A DNA stretch of 56,848 nt. Origin: Fidelibacterota bacterium (GTDB taxonomy: Bacteria > Fidelibacterota > Marinisomatia > Marinisomatales > TCS55). The translations under genes and the position numbers were made by a program. Positions 1 to 8,645 of this stretch are shown here, one piece after another (the stretch's first letter is position 1; the number at the start of each line of letters is the position of its first letter). Below the pieces are notes generated by a model. That model was not told where the DNA came from. It worked only from the letters and a program-made list of their open reading frames with translations, and did no database searches. The stretch lies in assembly GCA_016845785.1 (NCBI GenBank), contig JAERSH010000052.1, positions 1 to 56,848 on the forward strand, read 5' to 3'.

Positions 1-1661
1 ACAATCCGACCTGCTTCTTTACTATGTGTTCCGAAAGAACTATACATTTGGTAACTGTTCACATTTGCAGCCTCTGCCGCTTCTTGTACATTCATATCAA
101 ATTCTACCATATTTAAGAAAAATTGCAGGAGGTTTTGATCCTGTGTATCTCCACCCTGAACCGCAAAGGATAAATAGGGTTTTCCATCCTTCAAAGCCAA
201 AGCGGGTGTTAATGTGGCTCGAGGTCGTTTCCCAGGTTCAATTACATTGTATGGGTTTTCATCTTCATACAGAACAAAGCTTTGTGCCCGCTGGCTTAAA
301 CCGATGCCCGTATTGCCTGCGATCACTGCAGGAATCCATCCCCCGCTTGGGGTAATGGAAACGATCCACCCTTCCTTATCCGCGGCTTGAATTGTGGTTG
401 TCCCCAAATTGAATTCCGATTCTAATGCAGAGAAATCCTGATTGCCATCGTTGGGATTGTGGCGTTTCTTTTCTTCTCCCCATGTTTTTAAATGATGTAA
501 AAATGGATTGTTGGGACCCACCTGGAATCTATAGGGGTTTCCCGGTTTCGCGCCAGCATCATTCTTTTTCCAATCAATTTCTTTGATTCGGGATTTCGCG
601 TAACGTTTCGATAAAAGTCCATTGATCGGTTCCACTGGTGGAAAGTAGGGGTCCCCGTAGTAAAAATCTCGATCGGCAAAGGCCAGGTTCATAACTTGAT
701 ATAGGGTATGAATATAACGGGATGTATTATACCCCATGGCCTTCAGGTCAAATTCCTCCAGCATATTTAAAGATTGAAGCATGACTGGGCCCTGAACCCA
801 GTGTGTCAATTTGTAGACATCTATTCCTTTGTAATTCACTTTCACTGGTGCTTCCAAATAGACTTCATAATTGGCTAAGTCTTCTGTGGTGATTAGCCCC
901 CCTTGTTCTTGGGTAGAACGGGCAATTTCTGCCGCAATATCACCCTTATAAAATCGATCATTTGCTGCATAAATGGCTGCTTCTCTCGTACCACCGCTGG
1001 CCAATACTTCCGCTTCTGTATCCACCAATTTTTGAAGTGTATTGTATAAATCTTCCTGTGCAAAAATTTCTCCAGGATAGGGCGCTTCTCTTTCCCCTTC
1101 ATTCACCAAAAATACTTTTTTCGAATAGGGCCATTGCGCAATTCGTTTTTTCTGACGCTCAATACCGTTAGCAGCTTGGGCTTCTATGGGGTATCCTTTA
1201 GCCATTTCCATTGCGGGTGCCAGAACTTCCTTCAAGCTCATAGTGCCGTACTCAGCCAGCATGGTCATGAGGCCGCCGGGCGTACCCGGAGTAACCGCGG
1301 ATAAGGGACCATATTGCGGTGGATACTCGTGACCTTTTTCCTTATAGAATTCCGCTGTAGCACCCGTAGGCGCCACACCCAATGCATTGATACCAATGAC
1401 TTTTTTTGTCTTGGGATTGTAAACCAAGGCTTGGGTCTCCCCGCCCCAACTCAACACATCATACATGGTGCAAGTCGCCGCCAGCATGGCACAGGCTGCA
1501 TCCACGGCATTTCCACCTTGGGCGAAAATAGTTGCTCCGGCAGTTGCGCCTAAGGGCTTCCCTGTAATGGCCACCCAATGTTTACCATGAATAATGGGCT
1601 TAGCTGTCCGCTGCCCAAAGCCAAATGTAAATGATAGTATGAAAATTAATGTCCATTTCAT
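1..1661 (-). CDS. ggt: Gamma-glutamyltransferase, 3' end cut by window edge
   Basis: Exported N-terminal-nucleophile hydrolase that removes the gamma-glutamyl group from glutathione and related peptides in the periplasm. The first 553 codons are visible. Residues 1-17 form a signal peptide (MKWTLIFILSFTFGFGQ). The autoprocessing/catalytic threonine is predicted at residue 421 in LGTTTIQAAD, which aligns with the TTHYSVVD motif of the family. Downstream, GKRPRATLTPALALKDG and the Gly-Gly turn before the MNVQEA helix match the small subunit. Perhaps 50-70 residues are missing past position 1. The start at 1661 has a strong AAGGAGG site seven bases upstream. It is the last visible gene of a run with two exported peptidases, which suggests peptide scavenging. 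The family call is firm; substrate preference is not visible. Confidence 0.93.
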   Translation of the reverse strand, partial: MKWTLIFILSFTFGFGQRTAKPIIHGKHWVAITGKPLGATAGATIFAQGGNAVDAACAMLAATCTMYDVLSWGGETQALVYNPKTKKVIGINALGVAPTGATAEFYKEKGHEYPPQYGPLSAVTPGTPGGLMTMLAEYGTMSLKEVLAPAMEMAKGYPIEAQAANGIERQKKRIAQWPYSKKVFLVNEGEREAPYPGEIFAQEDLYNTLQKLVDTEAEVLASGGTREAAIYAANDRFYKGDIAAEIARSTQEQGGLITTEDLANYEVYLEAPVKVNYKGIDVYKLTHWVQGPVMLQSLNMLEEFDLKAMGYNTSRYIHTLYQVMNLAFADRDFYYGDPYFPPVEPINGLLSKRYAKSRIKEIDWKKNDAGAKPGNPYRFQVGPNNPFLHHLKTWGEEKKRHNPNDGNQDFSALESEFNLGTTTIQAADKEGWIVSITPSGGWIPAVIAGNTGIGLSQRAQSFVLYEDENPYNVIEPGKRPRATLTPALALKDGKPYLSFAVQGGDTQDQNLLQFFLNMVEFDMNVQEAAEAANVNSYQMYSSFGTHSKEAGRI

Positions 1662-1674
1662 TTTTAATTCCTCC

Positions 1675-2322
1675 TTAAGCCATTTTATGCATTGTCTTAT
1701 TGGAAATTAGGTGAAATCCAATTCTGCTTTCTAAAGTTTTGTTTACCATAGATATGGCGACTGTTTTGCTTTGAATTGCTCTATAGGCTAATGGTATTAT
1801 CCATCCCGTTAGCTTGTCTATACCGCTACCAATTTTTTCTCCCATGCGGAATTCCTCACGATCTCCCAAAAGAAGTGATGGCTGAAAAACAAGTGTGGTA
1901 TTCAAGTTGAGGGACTTCAAATTATCTTCCAGTTCACCTTTGACTTTATTGTAAAATATCTTTGAACGGGCATTTGACCCTGCAGCAGTTACAACACCAA
2001 ATACGGATGCATTCCATTTTTTGGCTGCACCCCCAAATGCCAATGGATAGTCATGATCGACCTTCCTAAAATTTTCCTGACTCCCTGCTTTTTTGATCGT
2101 CGTTCCTAGACAGCAATATACATGATCGACAGGAAAAAGCGTCTCCCATGGCGGCATATCAAAATCGATCACCATTTCGGATAGCTTTTCATGATTTATA
2201 TTTAAGGGACGTCGTACCGGCGCAATGACACGATCATAATGGCCTGAGCCTAAACAGAGGCTCAACACCTCACATCCGATTAAACCTGAAGCGCCAAGAA
2301 CCAGTGCGGACTGCTGCCCCAT
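1675..2322 (-). CDS. NAD(P)-binding Rossmann protein (YbjT/HTATIP2-like)
   Basis: Short-chain-type NAD(P)H-binding protein of 215 residues, probably cytoplasmic. The N-terminus SALVLGASGLIGCEVLSLCL carries the GxSGxxG dinucleotide-binding turn. Later segments (VYCCLGTTIKKAG, VVTAAGSNARSKIFYNKVKGE, FQPSLLLGDRE) match the atypical SDR group that includes HTATIP2/TIP30 and YbjT. A longer frame runs back to 2442, but the ATG at 2322 overlaps the stop of the upstream gene as TAATG, so I start it there. The extra 40 residues would overlap the propeller gene. It lies between a secreted propeller and gamma-glutamyltransferase in one transcription unit. The substrate is unknown; the family also contains non-catalytic NADPH sensors. 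Confidence 0.8.
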   Translation of the reverse strand: MGQQSALVLGASGLIGCEVLSLCLGSGHYDRVIAPVRRPLNINHEKLSEMVIDFDMPPWETLFPVDHVYCCLGTTIKKAGSQENFRKVDHDYPLAFGGAAKKWNASVFGVVTAAGSNARSKIFYNKVKGELEDNLKSLNLNTTLVFQPSLLLGDREEFRMGEKIGSGIDKLTGWIIPLAYRAIQSKTVAISMVNKTLESRIGFHLISNKTMHKMA

Positions 2323-3410
2323 TAGGGATTGACCTTTAATCGATATATCTGTCCGCGCTTCCCCACAGTAAATCCGGTTCGAGTACCTTTGGCGAATGCC
2401 ATGGCCGTTAAATCTTGCACCTCCCAGTAGTGTGGAGTCCATGTTTTGCCATTGTCTGTTGTCCGGTCAAACCCTGAAGGCCCTACAGCAAAAAATGTGT
2501 TTCCGCGATAATGGGCCACGCATTCTCTGTATTGATGGGTTTGTTTCTCCGGCAGATGCCAAGTCGTACCCCCATCATGGGTATAAGCCATGGTATTTTT
2601 GATGGATTGGTTTGTGTAGTCACCACCCACTGCAATCCCCATTTTTTTATTTTTGAATGCCACAGAATAGATGCCTGTACTCTGGCCACCATGAACAACC
2701 GGTGTCTCTGTGACCGTCCAATTGAAACCACCATCTTCACTTTTAAATACGCGAGATTTCACACCACCCATACCGAGCCAAGCCGTATGCTTCCCTTGCA
2801 CAGGGATACCTGTGCCACTGGCGGCAAATCCAAACTCTGGATCCAGTTTTGCAGGTATGCCTTTTGATGGCAATTCAAACCAAGAATCACCCCCATCTTC
2901 CGTCCGGATCAAGATATGACCACCATCTACAGGATCGCTGAATGCAATACCTTCTTTCCGATTCCAAAAGGACATACCATCAAAGAAAATGCCCTCCCGG
3001 TCATCAAAGTAAACCGGATTCCATGTTTGGCCCCCATCGGTGGTTTTAAAAAATTGTGCGGGCGTGGCGATGCCCATAACAATGGCTGAATTTTTATCAA
3101 ACCCTTCCACATCCCGAAAGTCGGTTTTATCCTGATGCGGTACGGATACATTTTTCCATGATTTTCCGCCATTTACTGTCCGCAACACAGTGCCGCCTGT
3201 ACCGCTGACCCATACTACATTTCGGTTCACCACATCCAATCCACGGAAGGATGCTTCTGAGCCACTATCCAGTTTTTCTAAGGAGAGTGATTGAGCGAAA
3301 AGACAATTAAAGATTAGACATACAACAAGGGGAATTCCCCTCTTGCTTGCCCGTCCGTAGCCAAAGCGTAGGCGGGAGAGGGGAATATTTTTTCTGCCAA
3401 CTTCACTCAT
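2322..3410 (-). CDS. Exported YCF48-like / BNR beta-propeller protein
   Basis: A 362-residue exported protein built of repeated blades with the Asp-box-like pattern T.(D/N)GG.(S/T)W: TVNGGKSW, TTDGGQTW, TEDGGDSW, SEDGGFNW, THDGGTTW, TTDNGKTW. This is the photosystem-II-assembly-factor-like (YCF48/BNR) propeller common in secreted proteins of this kind of bacterium; enzymatic activity is not implied. The start at 3410 is fixed by a TAATG overlap with the M20 peptidase stop. As a result residues of about 9-28 (IPLSRL...RGIPL) are encoded by a palindromic repeat (3334-3386), placed just before the hydrophobic core VVCLIFNCLFAQ of the signal peptide. The function within the peptidase operon is unknown. 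Confidence 0.82.
   Translation of the reverse strand: MSEVGRKNIPLSRLRFGYGRASKRGIPLVVCLIFNCLFAQSLSLEKLDSGSEASFRGLDVVNRNVVWVSGTGGTVLRTVNGGKSWKNVSVPHQDKTDFRDVEGFDKNSAIVMGIATPAQFFKTTDGGQTWNPVYFDDREGIFFDGMSFWNRKEGIAFSDPVDGGHILIRTEDGGDSWFELPSKGIPAKLDPEFGFAASGTGIPVQGKHTAWLGMGGVKSRVFKSEDGGFNWTVTETPVVHGGQSTGIYSVAFKNKKMGIAVGGDYTNQSIKNTMAYTHDGGTTWHLPEKQTHQYRECVAHYRGNTFFAVGPSGFDRTTDNGKTWTPHYWEVQDLTAMAFAKGTRTGFTVGKRGQIYRLKVNP
3334..3386. repeat. Palindromic repeat element inside a coding region
   Basis: A 53-bp element with perfect 10-bp terminal inverted repeats (ATTCCCCTCT at 3334-3343, AGAGGGGAAT at 3377-3386) enclosing a second imperfect palindrome (CCCGTCC...GGCGGG). Read on the minus strand it contains CCGCCTAC and GGAC, shared with the intergenic hairpin at 50558-50593, so it looks like a member of a dispersed REP-like family. 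It stays open in the frame of the propeller gene. Confidence 0.75.
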
Positions 3411-4936
3411 TAGTTTGGCATGGTGAGGATGACGCCCATGAGGTCAATCCCGTACCAAAGGTTGGCAATCCGCAAATTCTCATTCGGGGCATGCTGATTA
3501 TTATCATGGTTTGCGACTGGCACAATGATTACCGGTTTTTTCAAATAATCTGTAAATAAATATATTGGCAATGACCCGCCCAATGATGGCATCAAAATCA
3601 AGTCATCCCCAACAAACGATCTTGTGGCATTAATAATTTCTTGAGCATAAGGATCATTCATAGATGTCCGAGATGCGATATATCCTGAACCTCTGCGATC
3701 CACTTTTGCAATTTTAGTGTATTTTCGCCGCGTGGCCATATCCGGATCATCATAAACAATATGAAATCCCTCCTTTCGAATATGGGCTTCTACTTTATCC
3801 AGCATATCTTCCGGTTCGTTACCTTTTACCAACCGAACGCCTAGCGCAACCGTAGCAGAATTGGGGATCACATTTCTTGCCTTTGAACCTACATTGCCGC
3901 TAGCAAGACCTTTAATGGTTAATGATGGTAAGAGCAACCGTTCATTGATTGATCGTCCGCCACCTTCGGTGTAAGCTAGTCCTAATTCGTTTTTTAGCCC
4001 AATATCTACGTCAGGAATTTTACTTAGCTCTAGCCTTTCAAATTCTGAAAGTGGTTCAACCGTATCATAAAACCCATCAATTAAGACATTACCTTCTTCA
4101 TCTTTCATGGATGCAATCAAATGGGATAGGGTCTGCCCCGGTACAGGTGCCCAATTCCCATAATGACCACTGTGCAGCGAACGAGCAGCACCATAAATGG
4201 TTACCTCCATTCCCGTAACTCCACGAACGCCAAAGACCAATTGTGGCTGTCTACTTTGGTGCATTGGGCCATCACAAAACAACCATATATCGATGTCATC
4301 CAGCAGTTCACGATGTGTGGAAAGATGGACCTTGAGGTTTGTAGAGCCCGCCTCTTCTTCTCCTTCAAAGAATAATTTGATGTTGGATGTAATTCCGATA
4401 TTGGAAGCTTGGAGGGCATCCACCGCATTTAAGATCGTTATGATTGGGGCTTTGTCATCCCCGGCAGAACGACCATATAGTCGCCATTCCGGATTTATCT
4501 TTGTCCACTTATTCGGCAAGTTGATGGGCTCCCCTCTAGCATCCATAGGTCCACTGTAAAGCACCGGTTTAAATGGCGCGTGCTTCCATTTGGATTCATC
4601 CACGGGCTGACCATCATAGTGGACATAAAAACACAATGTCCGTGTAGCGCCCGGCTTTTTCATTTCTCCATATATAATGGGATTGGCGCCATCCGCTTCT
4701 AGGAGCTGCATTTCGAAACCTCGATTTTGAAATAACTCACTAATATATTCTGCATTCTTGCGGATATTTTGTCGATCCAATGCCACATTGGGAATAGCCA
4801 AGAGTTCAGTAAAATCTCCAATAATTTTATGGCCATTTTTCTTCACCCACTTTTGGGTGGCTCTTACAGAAGGCGGGTCATTGGCAACAAGACCACTACA
4901 AAAAATAATGGCTGATAGTAGGAGATTTTTAAACAT
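3410..4936 (-). CDS. Exported M20-family metallodipeptidase
   Basis: Zinc-dependent exopeptidase of the M20/M25/M40 family, close to carnosinase-like dipeptidases; 508 residues with a cleavable signal peptide (MFKNLLLSAIIFCSGLVAN). Metal-site landmarks are visible: YVHYDGQPVDESKW (His-x-Asp), FEGEEEAGSTN (the Glu-Glu pair that supplies the catalytic base and a metal ligand) and, near the C-terminus, VANHDNNQHAPNENLR (terminal His). RSLHSGHYGNWAPVPG belongs to the dimerisation/lid part. It starts directly after the stop of the M28 gene (TAAATG) and runs into the propeller gene by TAATG. Its place between an M28 carboxypeptidase and gamma-glutamyltransferase suggests extracytoplasmic breakdown of small peptides. 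The exact dipeptide is not deducible. Confidence 0.92.
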   Translation of the reverse strand: MFKNLLLSAIIFCSGLVANDPPSVRATQKWVKKNGHKIIGDFTELLAIPNVALDRQNIRKNAEYISELFQNRGFEMQLLEADGANPIIYGEMKKPGATRTLCFYVHYDGQPVDESKWKHAPFKPVLYSGPMDARGEPINLPNKWTKINPEWRLYGRSAGDDKAPIITILNAVDALQASNIGITSNIKLFFEGEEEAGSTNLKVHLSTHRELLDDIDIWLFCDGPMHQSRQPQLVFGVRGVTGMEVTIYGAARSLHSGHYGNWAPVPGQTLSHLIASMKDEEGNVLIDGFYDTVEPLSEFERLELSKIPDVDIGLKNELGLAYTEGGGRSINERLLLPSLTIKGLASGNVGSKARNVIPNSATVALGVRLVKGNEPEDMLDKVEAHIRKEGFHIVYDDPDMATRRKYTKIAKVDRRGSGYIASRTSMNDPYAQEIINATRSFVGDDLILMPSLGGSLPIYLFTDYLKKPVIIVPVANHDNNQHAPNENLRIANLWYGIDLMGVILTMPN

Positions 4937-7189
4937 TTAATTCCCCTCTAAAATTCGTGCAGCTGCATTGATTTTGGCTGATGCACGATCAAGCGCTTTG
5001 GCCACCTCTTCAATATATTTATGAACTTCATCCCAATTTCGTTCTTCCAATCCTTCACGGATTCCAGGGAGTGTTTTTACCCCATAACCCGTATAAAATC
5101 CCGGTGCATAAACCATGCTTTGGAACCATGGTCTCCGGGGCAATCCATCCGGATGACTCATGGCCTGTTCCACATCCTTTAATAATCGATTCACTTGAGA
5201 TTTTTGTTCAGCCGACAAAGATCCTTTCTTAAAACCAGCCAGCGATTTTTCATATGTCCACGCACTGGCTTCCAAACGTTTTTGTGCCCCATCTAAAGGA
5301 CTAAAATCAAATACAGGTACATTATCCAATCGTTTTGGTGGCAGATATGTCTTCTTGGGATTCCCTGCAATGGTATAAGCATTTTGACTCAATAGTCTAT
5401 TCCGCTGTTCCGTTTCTTTTTTTACCTCTTCTGCCAGTTTTTTATTACTTTCGATAAATGTACCAATATTTTCAGCCATATTTGTAAATCTGAATGGTAA
5501 AATATCCGATTCTGATAATCGTAACACTAACCGTCCATTGACTTTGGACAAAGTAATTCCATATTTAAAATCGCCATCGCTAAACCGAGTATAATGATCA
5601 TATGAATCATAGATGGAATGATATGATCCTCCGCTGCTTTCGCCACCAAATCCCAAGTTCAATGAGGGCACGCCTGCATGATGGATGAATGCCGTATAAT
5701 CCGACCCGGCACCCAAAGGATAGATGCGTAGATCCTCTCGTTCTGCATCCTTATCCCCATTCACGCGCAGTCGAGCACGGTTCCTGTCCTGCAAGGATAC
5801 ATCTTGAACAGGGTCCTGCACTTCGGATGCCACTTCATTGACGAATTTTTCTAGGGCATGGGATCCGCCAACACCTAAAAATCCCACACCGGTCCCATCC
5901 GTATTGATATAGGCTACCATTTTATCCCGTATATCATCACGATGGTACTCTACCCATTCAGTAGATCCCAGCAATGCTGGCTCTTCTGCATCCCACCCTG
6001 CATAGATTAATGTTCTTTTTGGCCGCCAACCGGTCTTGGCCAATTCCCCAATTGCCCGCGCTTCTTCCATGAGTGAGACCATACCACTAATGGGATCGGC
6101 CGCCCCTTGTGCCCAACCATCATGATGGTTGCCCCGCATAATCCATTCGTCAGGAAAAACCGAACCTTTCATCCGCGCCACTGGATTGTATGCGGTCCGC
6201 AGCTTCCAGTCAAATTCCAAATGCAGATTAACTTTCGCTGGTCCGGGACCTACATGATATGTGATGGGCAAGCCACCCTTCCAGCTATTGGGTGCAACGG
6301 GCCCTTCTAATGCTTTTAATAGTGGTAGTGCATCCGCGTAAGAAATGGGCATCACGGGGATTTTCATAATTGTTGGTGCATCTTCAATGGCAAGCCGCTC
6401 TACATCCCCTTTGGCACCATAGCCGGGGGTTAAGGGATCTCCGGGATACATGGGCATATCCAATACGGAACCCCGCTGGACGCCATGTTCCATTCTAAAT
6501 GGCCCTTTTGGATAGACATCGCCTCGTACATATCCATCGTCTTTTGGGTCCGAATACATGATACAGCCGATGGCCCCATGTTCGTATGCAACTTTGGGTT
6601 TAATTCCTCGCCAAGATCCGCCATACTTTGCCAATATAATTTTTCCTTTTACATCAATACCCATTCGCGCCAATTCTTCATAATCCGCCGGAATACCGTA
6701 ATTCACGAAGACCAGTTCAGCGGTTACATTTCCATCGGCAGAAAAGGCATTATAGCCTGGAAGGACGTCTTTTGTAATTCCTGAGGTCGCATCTTCCTTT
6801 AATGCCGGTTCTTGTAATTGGAGGGACACTTTTTCTGGTGCCACTAATTCCAGTTTTCGAATTTTTGGAAATGGCACCAACACTTCAAATGTTTCAATCT
6901 CCGATTCAAAACCCCATGACTTAAATAATTTGGCTGCAAATTCCGCATTTTGCTTACTCCATGGAGAGCCAACATGATGGGGTTTGGATGACATATGTTT
7001 CATCCAGTCATTCAAATTTTGCGGATTCAGTACGCTATCGAATCGGGATTCTAAATCATGCTGTGTACTCTTATTCAAGGCCACATCAAAGGTGGACACC
7101 TGTTCAATTTTGGGATTATCAATCGCCACTGCTGGTGGCTGACCACAAGCCGATAAAACTAAAAGTAATCCAATAAAATGGTATTTCAT
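4937..7189 (-). CDS. M28-family peptidase, glutamate carboxypeptidase II-like lipoprotein
   Basis: A 750-residue lipoprotein resembling glutamate carboxypeptidase II/PSMA and transferrin-receptor-like M28 peptidases. Order: lipobox FIGLLLVLSACG; a PA domain (FVNYGIPADYEELARMGIDV, GKIILAKYG); the zinc peptidase core with NHHDGWAQGAADP (His, Asp), AGWDAEEPALLGS (Glu-Glu), INTDGTG (Asp) and YHSIYDSYDHY (His); then a helical dimerisation domain in the last 150 residues. It likely trims acidic or C-terminal residues from peptides outside the cytoplasm. A TTG at 7204 would give MRRRR before the lipobox, but those codons are the Shine-Dalgarno AGGAGGAGAAGA itself, so I use the ATG at 7189. It is the first gene of the peptidase run. 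Confidence 0.93.
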   Translation of the reverse strand: MKYHFIGLLLVLSACGQPPAVAIDNPKIEQVSTFDVALNKSTQHDLESRFDSVLNPQNLNDWMKHMSSKPHHVGSPWSKQNAEFAAKLFKSWGFESEIETFEVLVPFPKIRKLELVAPEKVSLQLQEPALKEDATSGITKDVLPGYNAFSADGNVTAELVFVNYGIPADYEELARMGIDVKGKIILAKYGGSWRGIKPKVAYEHGAIGCIMYSDPKDDGYVRGDVYPKGPFRMEHGVQRGSVLDMPMYPGDPLTPGYGAKGDVERLAIEDAPTIMKIPVMPISYADALPLLKALEGPVAPNSWKGGLPITYHVGPGPAKVNLHLEFDWKLRTAYNPVARMKGSVFPDEWIMRGNHHDGWAQGAADPISGMVSLMEEARAIGELAKTGWRPKRTLIYAGWDAEEPALLGSTEWVEYHRDDIRDKMVAYINTDGTGVGFLGVGGSHALEKFVNEVASEVQDPVQDVSLQDRNRARLRVNGDKDAEREDLRIYPLGAGSDYTAFIHHAGVPSLNLGFGGESSGGSYHSIYDSYDHYTRFSDGDFKYGITLSKVNGRLVLRLSESDILPFRFTNMAENIGTFIESNKKLAEEVKKETEQRNRLLSQNAYTIAGNPKKTYLPPKRLDNVPVFDFSPLDGAQKRLEASAWTYEKSLAGFKKGSLSAEQKSQVNRLLKDVEQAMSHPDGLPRRPWFQSMVYAPGFYTGYGVKTLPGIREGLEERNWDEVHKYIEEVAKALDRASAKINAAARILEGN

Positions 7190-7275
7190 TCTTCTCCTCC
7201 TCAAATGAAATGGTTTTCAAGGGAGGAGAAAATAAATTGCCAGCGAATGAAAATAAAGAAGAAACTATTACTAAC

Positions 7276-7311
7276 TTGCCAAACTGTCATATCCTGAAAC
7301 CAATTTGGCAA
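7276..7311. promoter_or_regulatory. Inverted repeat in divergent promoter region
   Basis: TTGCCAA at 7276-7282 faces TTGGCAA at 7305-7311 with 22 bases between, inside the 174-bp space between the divergent peptidase operon and the small membrane gene at 7364. It could be an operator for a dimeric regulator; no regulator gene is nearby. A chance palindrome of this size is possible. Confidence 0.3.
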
Positions 7312-7363
7312 TTATTCGTAAATAGCATGGTTTTTGCTTTATGGTAGTTAAAAAAGGTTTACA

Positions 7364-7588
7364 ATGAAAAAACTGCAACAATTTATGCTGAATCACCCTT
7401 ATATCAGTATGGCGGTGATTCTACCCTTCGCCCTGGTTTTTGTTTTGGGCGTATTCTCAATATTAATCAATATTATTTTGCCGGCAGTAATTGCGTTTTG
7501 GCTGGCAGGATGGATTTATACAGCCATTGTGGGCCGGCCATTTCGCCAATATTATAAACGGCCCTTCTGGTATGTCCGTTACGACTGA
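7364..7588 (+). CDS. Small two-helix membrane protein
   Basis: A 74-residue protein with one long hydrophobic hairpin (about residues 14-36 and 38-56) and a basic, aromatic C-terminal tail (GRPFRQYYKRPFWYVRYD). I do not recognise the family. The start ATG follows AAAAAGG with suitable spacing, and base composition resembles its neighbours. It points towards trhO and overlaps that gene's 3' end by 10 nt (convergent), so its stop is well placed. The basic tail after the second helix suggests a cytoplasmic C-terminus. The function is unknown. Confidence 0.6.
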   Translation: MKKLQQFMLNHPYISMAVILPFALVFVLGVFSILINIILPAVIAFWLAGWIYTAIVGRPFRQYYKRPFWYVRYD

Positions 7589-8625
7589 TCCAATTCCGAT
7601 AGCTTTGGTTTGATCCGGCTCATGTAACGGGCTTTAGAAACAACCTTCTTTGGGTCTTTCCGTAATACACGCTGCTTCTCAACGGGCAATGCAGCGAATT
7701 CCTGACATTCAGTGGAACAACATCCATTATACTTGTCATGGCATTCATCACATTGAATAAATAAAATATGGCAGGCATCATTGTCGCAATCTAGATGGCG
7801 ATCCGCCGGCTTTCCGCATTGATGACAATGGCCGATTACATCCTCCGTTACACGCTCACCCATCCGTGCATCGAAGACAAAATTCTTTCCGATAAATTTT
7901 GAATCCAGTTCTTTTTCTTTTACATCATGGGCATATTGAATAATTCCTCCATAGAGCTGATTCACGTTTTCAAATCCGCTATTGATGAGGTATGCGCTGG
8001 CCTTTTCACAACGGATGCCGCCCGTACAGTAGAGCAAAATATCATCTTGTTCATGGCCTTCAAGAAGTCGTTTCACTTCCGGCAGTAATTCCCGGCTTGT
8101 ATCTACATCAGGGATAATGGCATTCTCAAATTGCCCCACTTCACTCTCGTAATAATTTCGCATATCCACTACTACCGTATTTTCATCTGACAGCTTTTTA
8201 TTAAAATCCTCTGCGCATAGATGATTACCTACTTTGTCCATATTATATTCATCCTCACCCACACCATAGGCCACAATTTCATCTTTAATCTTGATAGTGA
8301 GCTTATAAAAGGACTCTCCATCCTGTAGGGCAACCTTTAGAGGTATATCCCTTAAAATATCACGGGAATCTAAATTGGCCTTAAAAGCATCCCAGTTTTG
8401 TTCTGGACAACTGAATTGCGCATTAATCCCTTCTTTCGCAATATAGATACGACCGAAGATTCCTATATGATCCCACTCACGATATAATTCATCACGAAGG
8501 GTAATTGGGTCATCAATATTGATGTAGCGATAAAAAGAACAAGTAATCCGCTCAAAGGGTTCTGCCTGCAATTCAGCCATGAGGATTTCACGGCTTTTTT
8601 TATTATATAAAACTTCTTTTTTCAT
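7579..8625 (-). CDS. trhO: tRNA uridine(34) hydroxylase TrhO (YceA/UPF0176 rhodanese)
   Basis: Cytoplasmic enzyme that makes 5-hydroxyuridine at the wobble position of certain tRNAs, in an oxygen-dependent route. The 348-residue length is typical. An N-terminal acylphosphatase-like domain (ITCSFYRYINIDDP, GRIYIAKEGINAQFSCP) precedes a rhodanese domain (VVVDMRNYYESEVGQFENAI) with the active-site loop CTGGIRCEKAS; the catalytic Cys is residue 200. The C-terminus has several Cys pairs (CHQCG, CDNDAC, CDECH, CCSTEC), a probable zinc-binding tail seen in the longer members. It is convergent with the small membrane gene. An alternative annotation is simply 'rhodanese-related sulfurtransferase', but the domain order favours TrhO. 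Confidence 0.92.
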   Translation of the reverse strand: MKKEVLYNKKSREILMAELQAEPFERITCSFYRYINIDDPITLRDELYREWDHIGIFGRIYIAKEGINAQFSCPEQNWDAFKANLDSRDILRDIPLKVALQDGESFYKLTIKIKDEIVAYGVGEDEYNMDKVGNHLCAEDFNKKLSDENTVVVDMRNYYESEVGQFENAIIPDVDTSRELLPEVKRLLEGHEQDDILLYCTGGIRCEKASAYLINSGFENVNQLYGGIIQYAHDVKEKELDSKFIGKNFVFDARMGERVTEDVIGHCHQCGKPADRHLDCDNDACHILFIQCDECHDKYNGCCSTECQEFAALPVEKQRVLRKDPKKVVSKARYMSRIKPKLSELDQS

Positions 8626-8645
8626 TCCTATAAATTACGGCAAGA

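Noticed and set aside
2323-2442. N-terminal extension of the NAD(P)-binding protein
   Set aside because: It would overlap the propeller gene by 120 bases and adds non-family residues; the TAATG start at 2322 is directly before the Rossmann motif.
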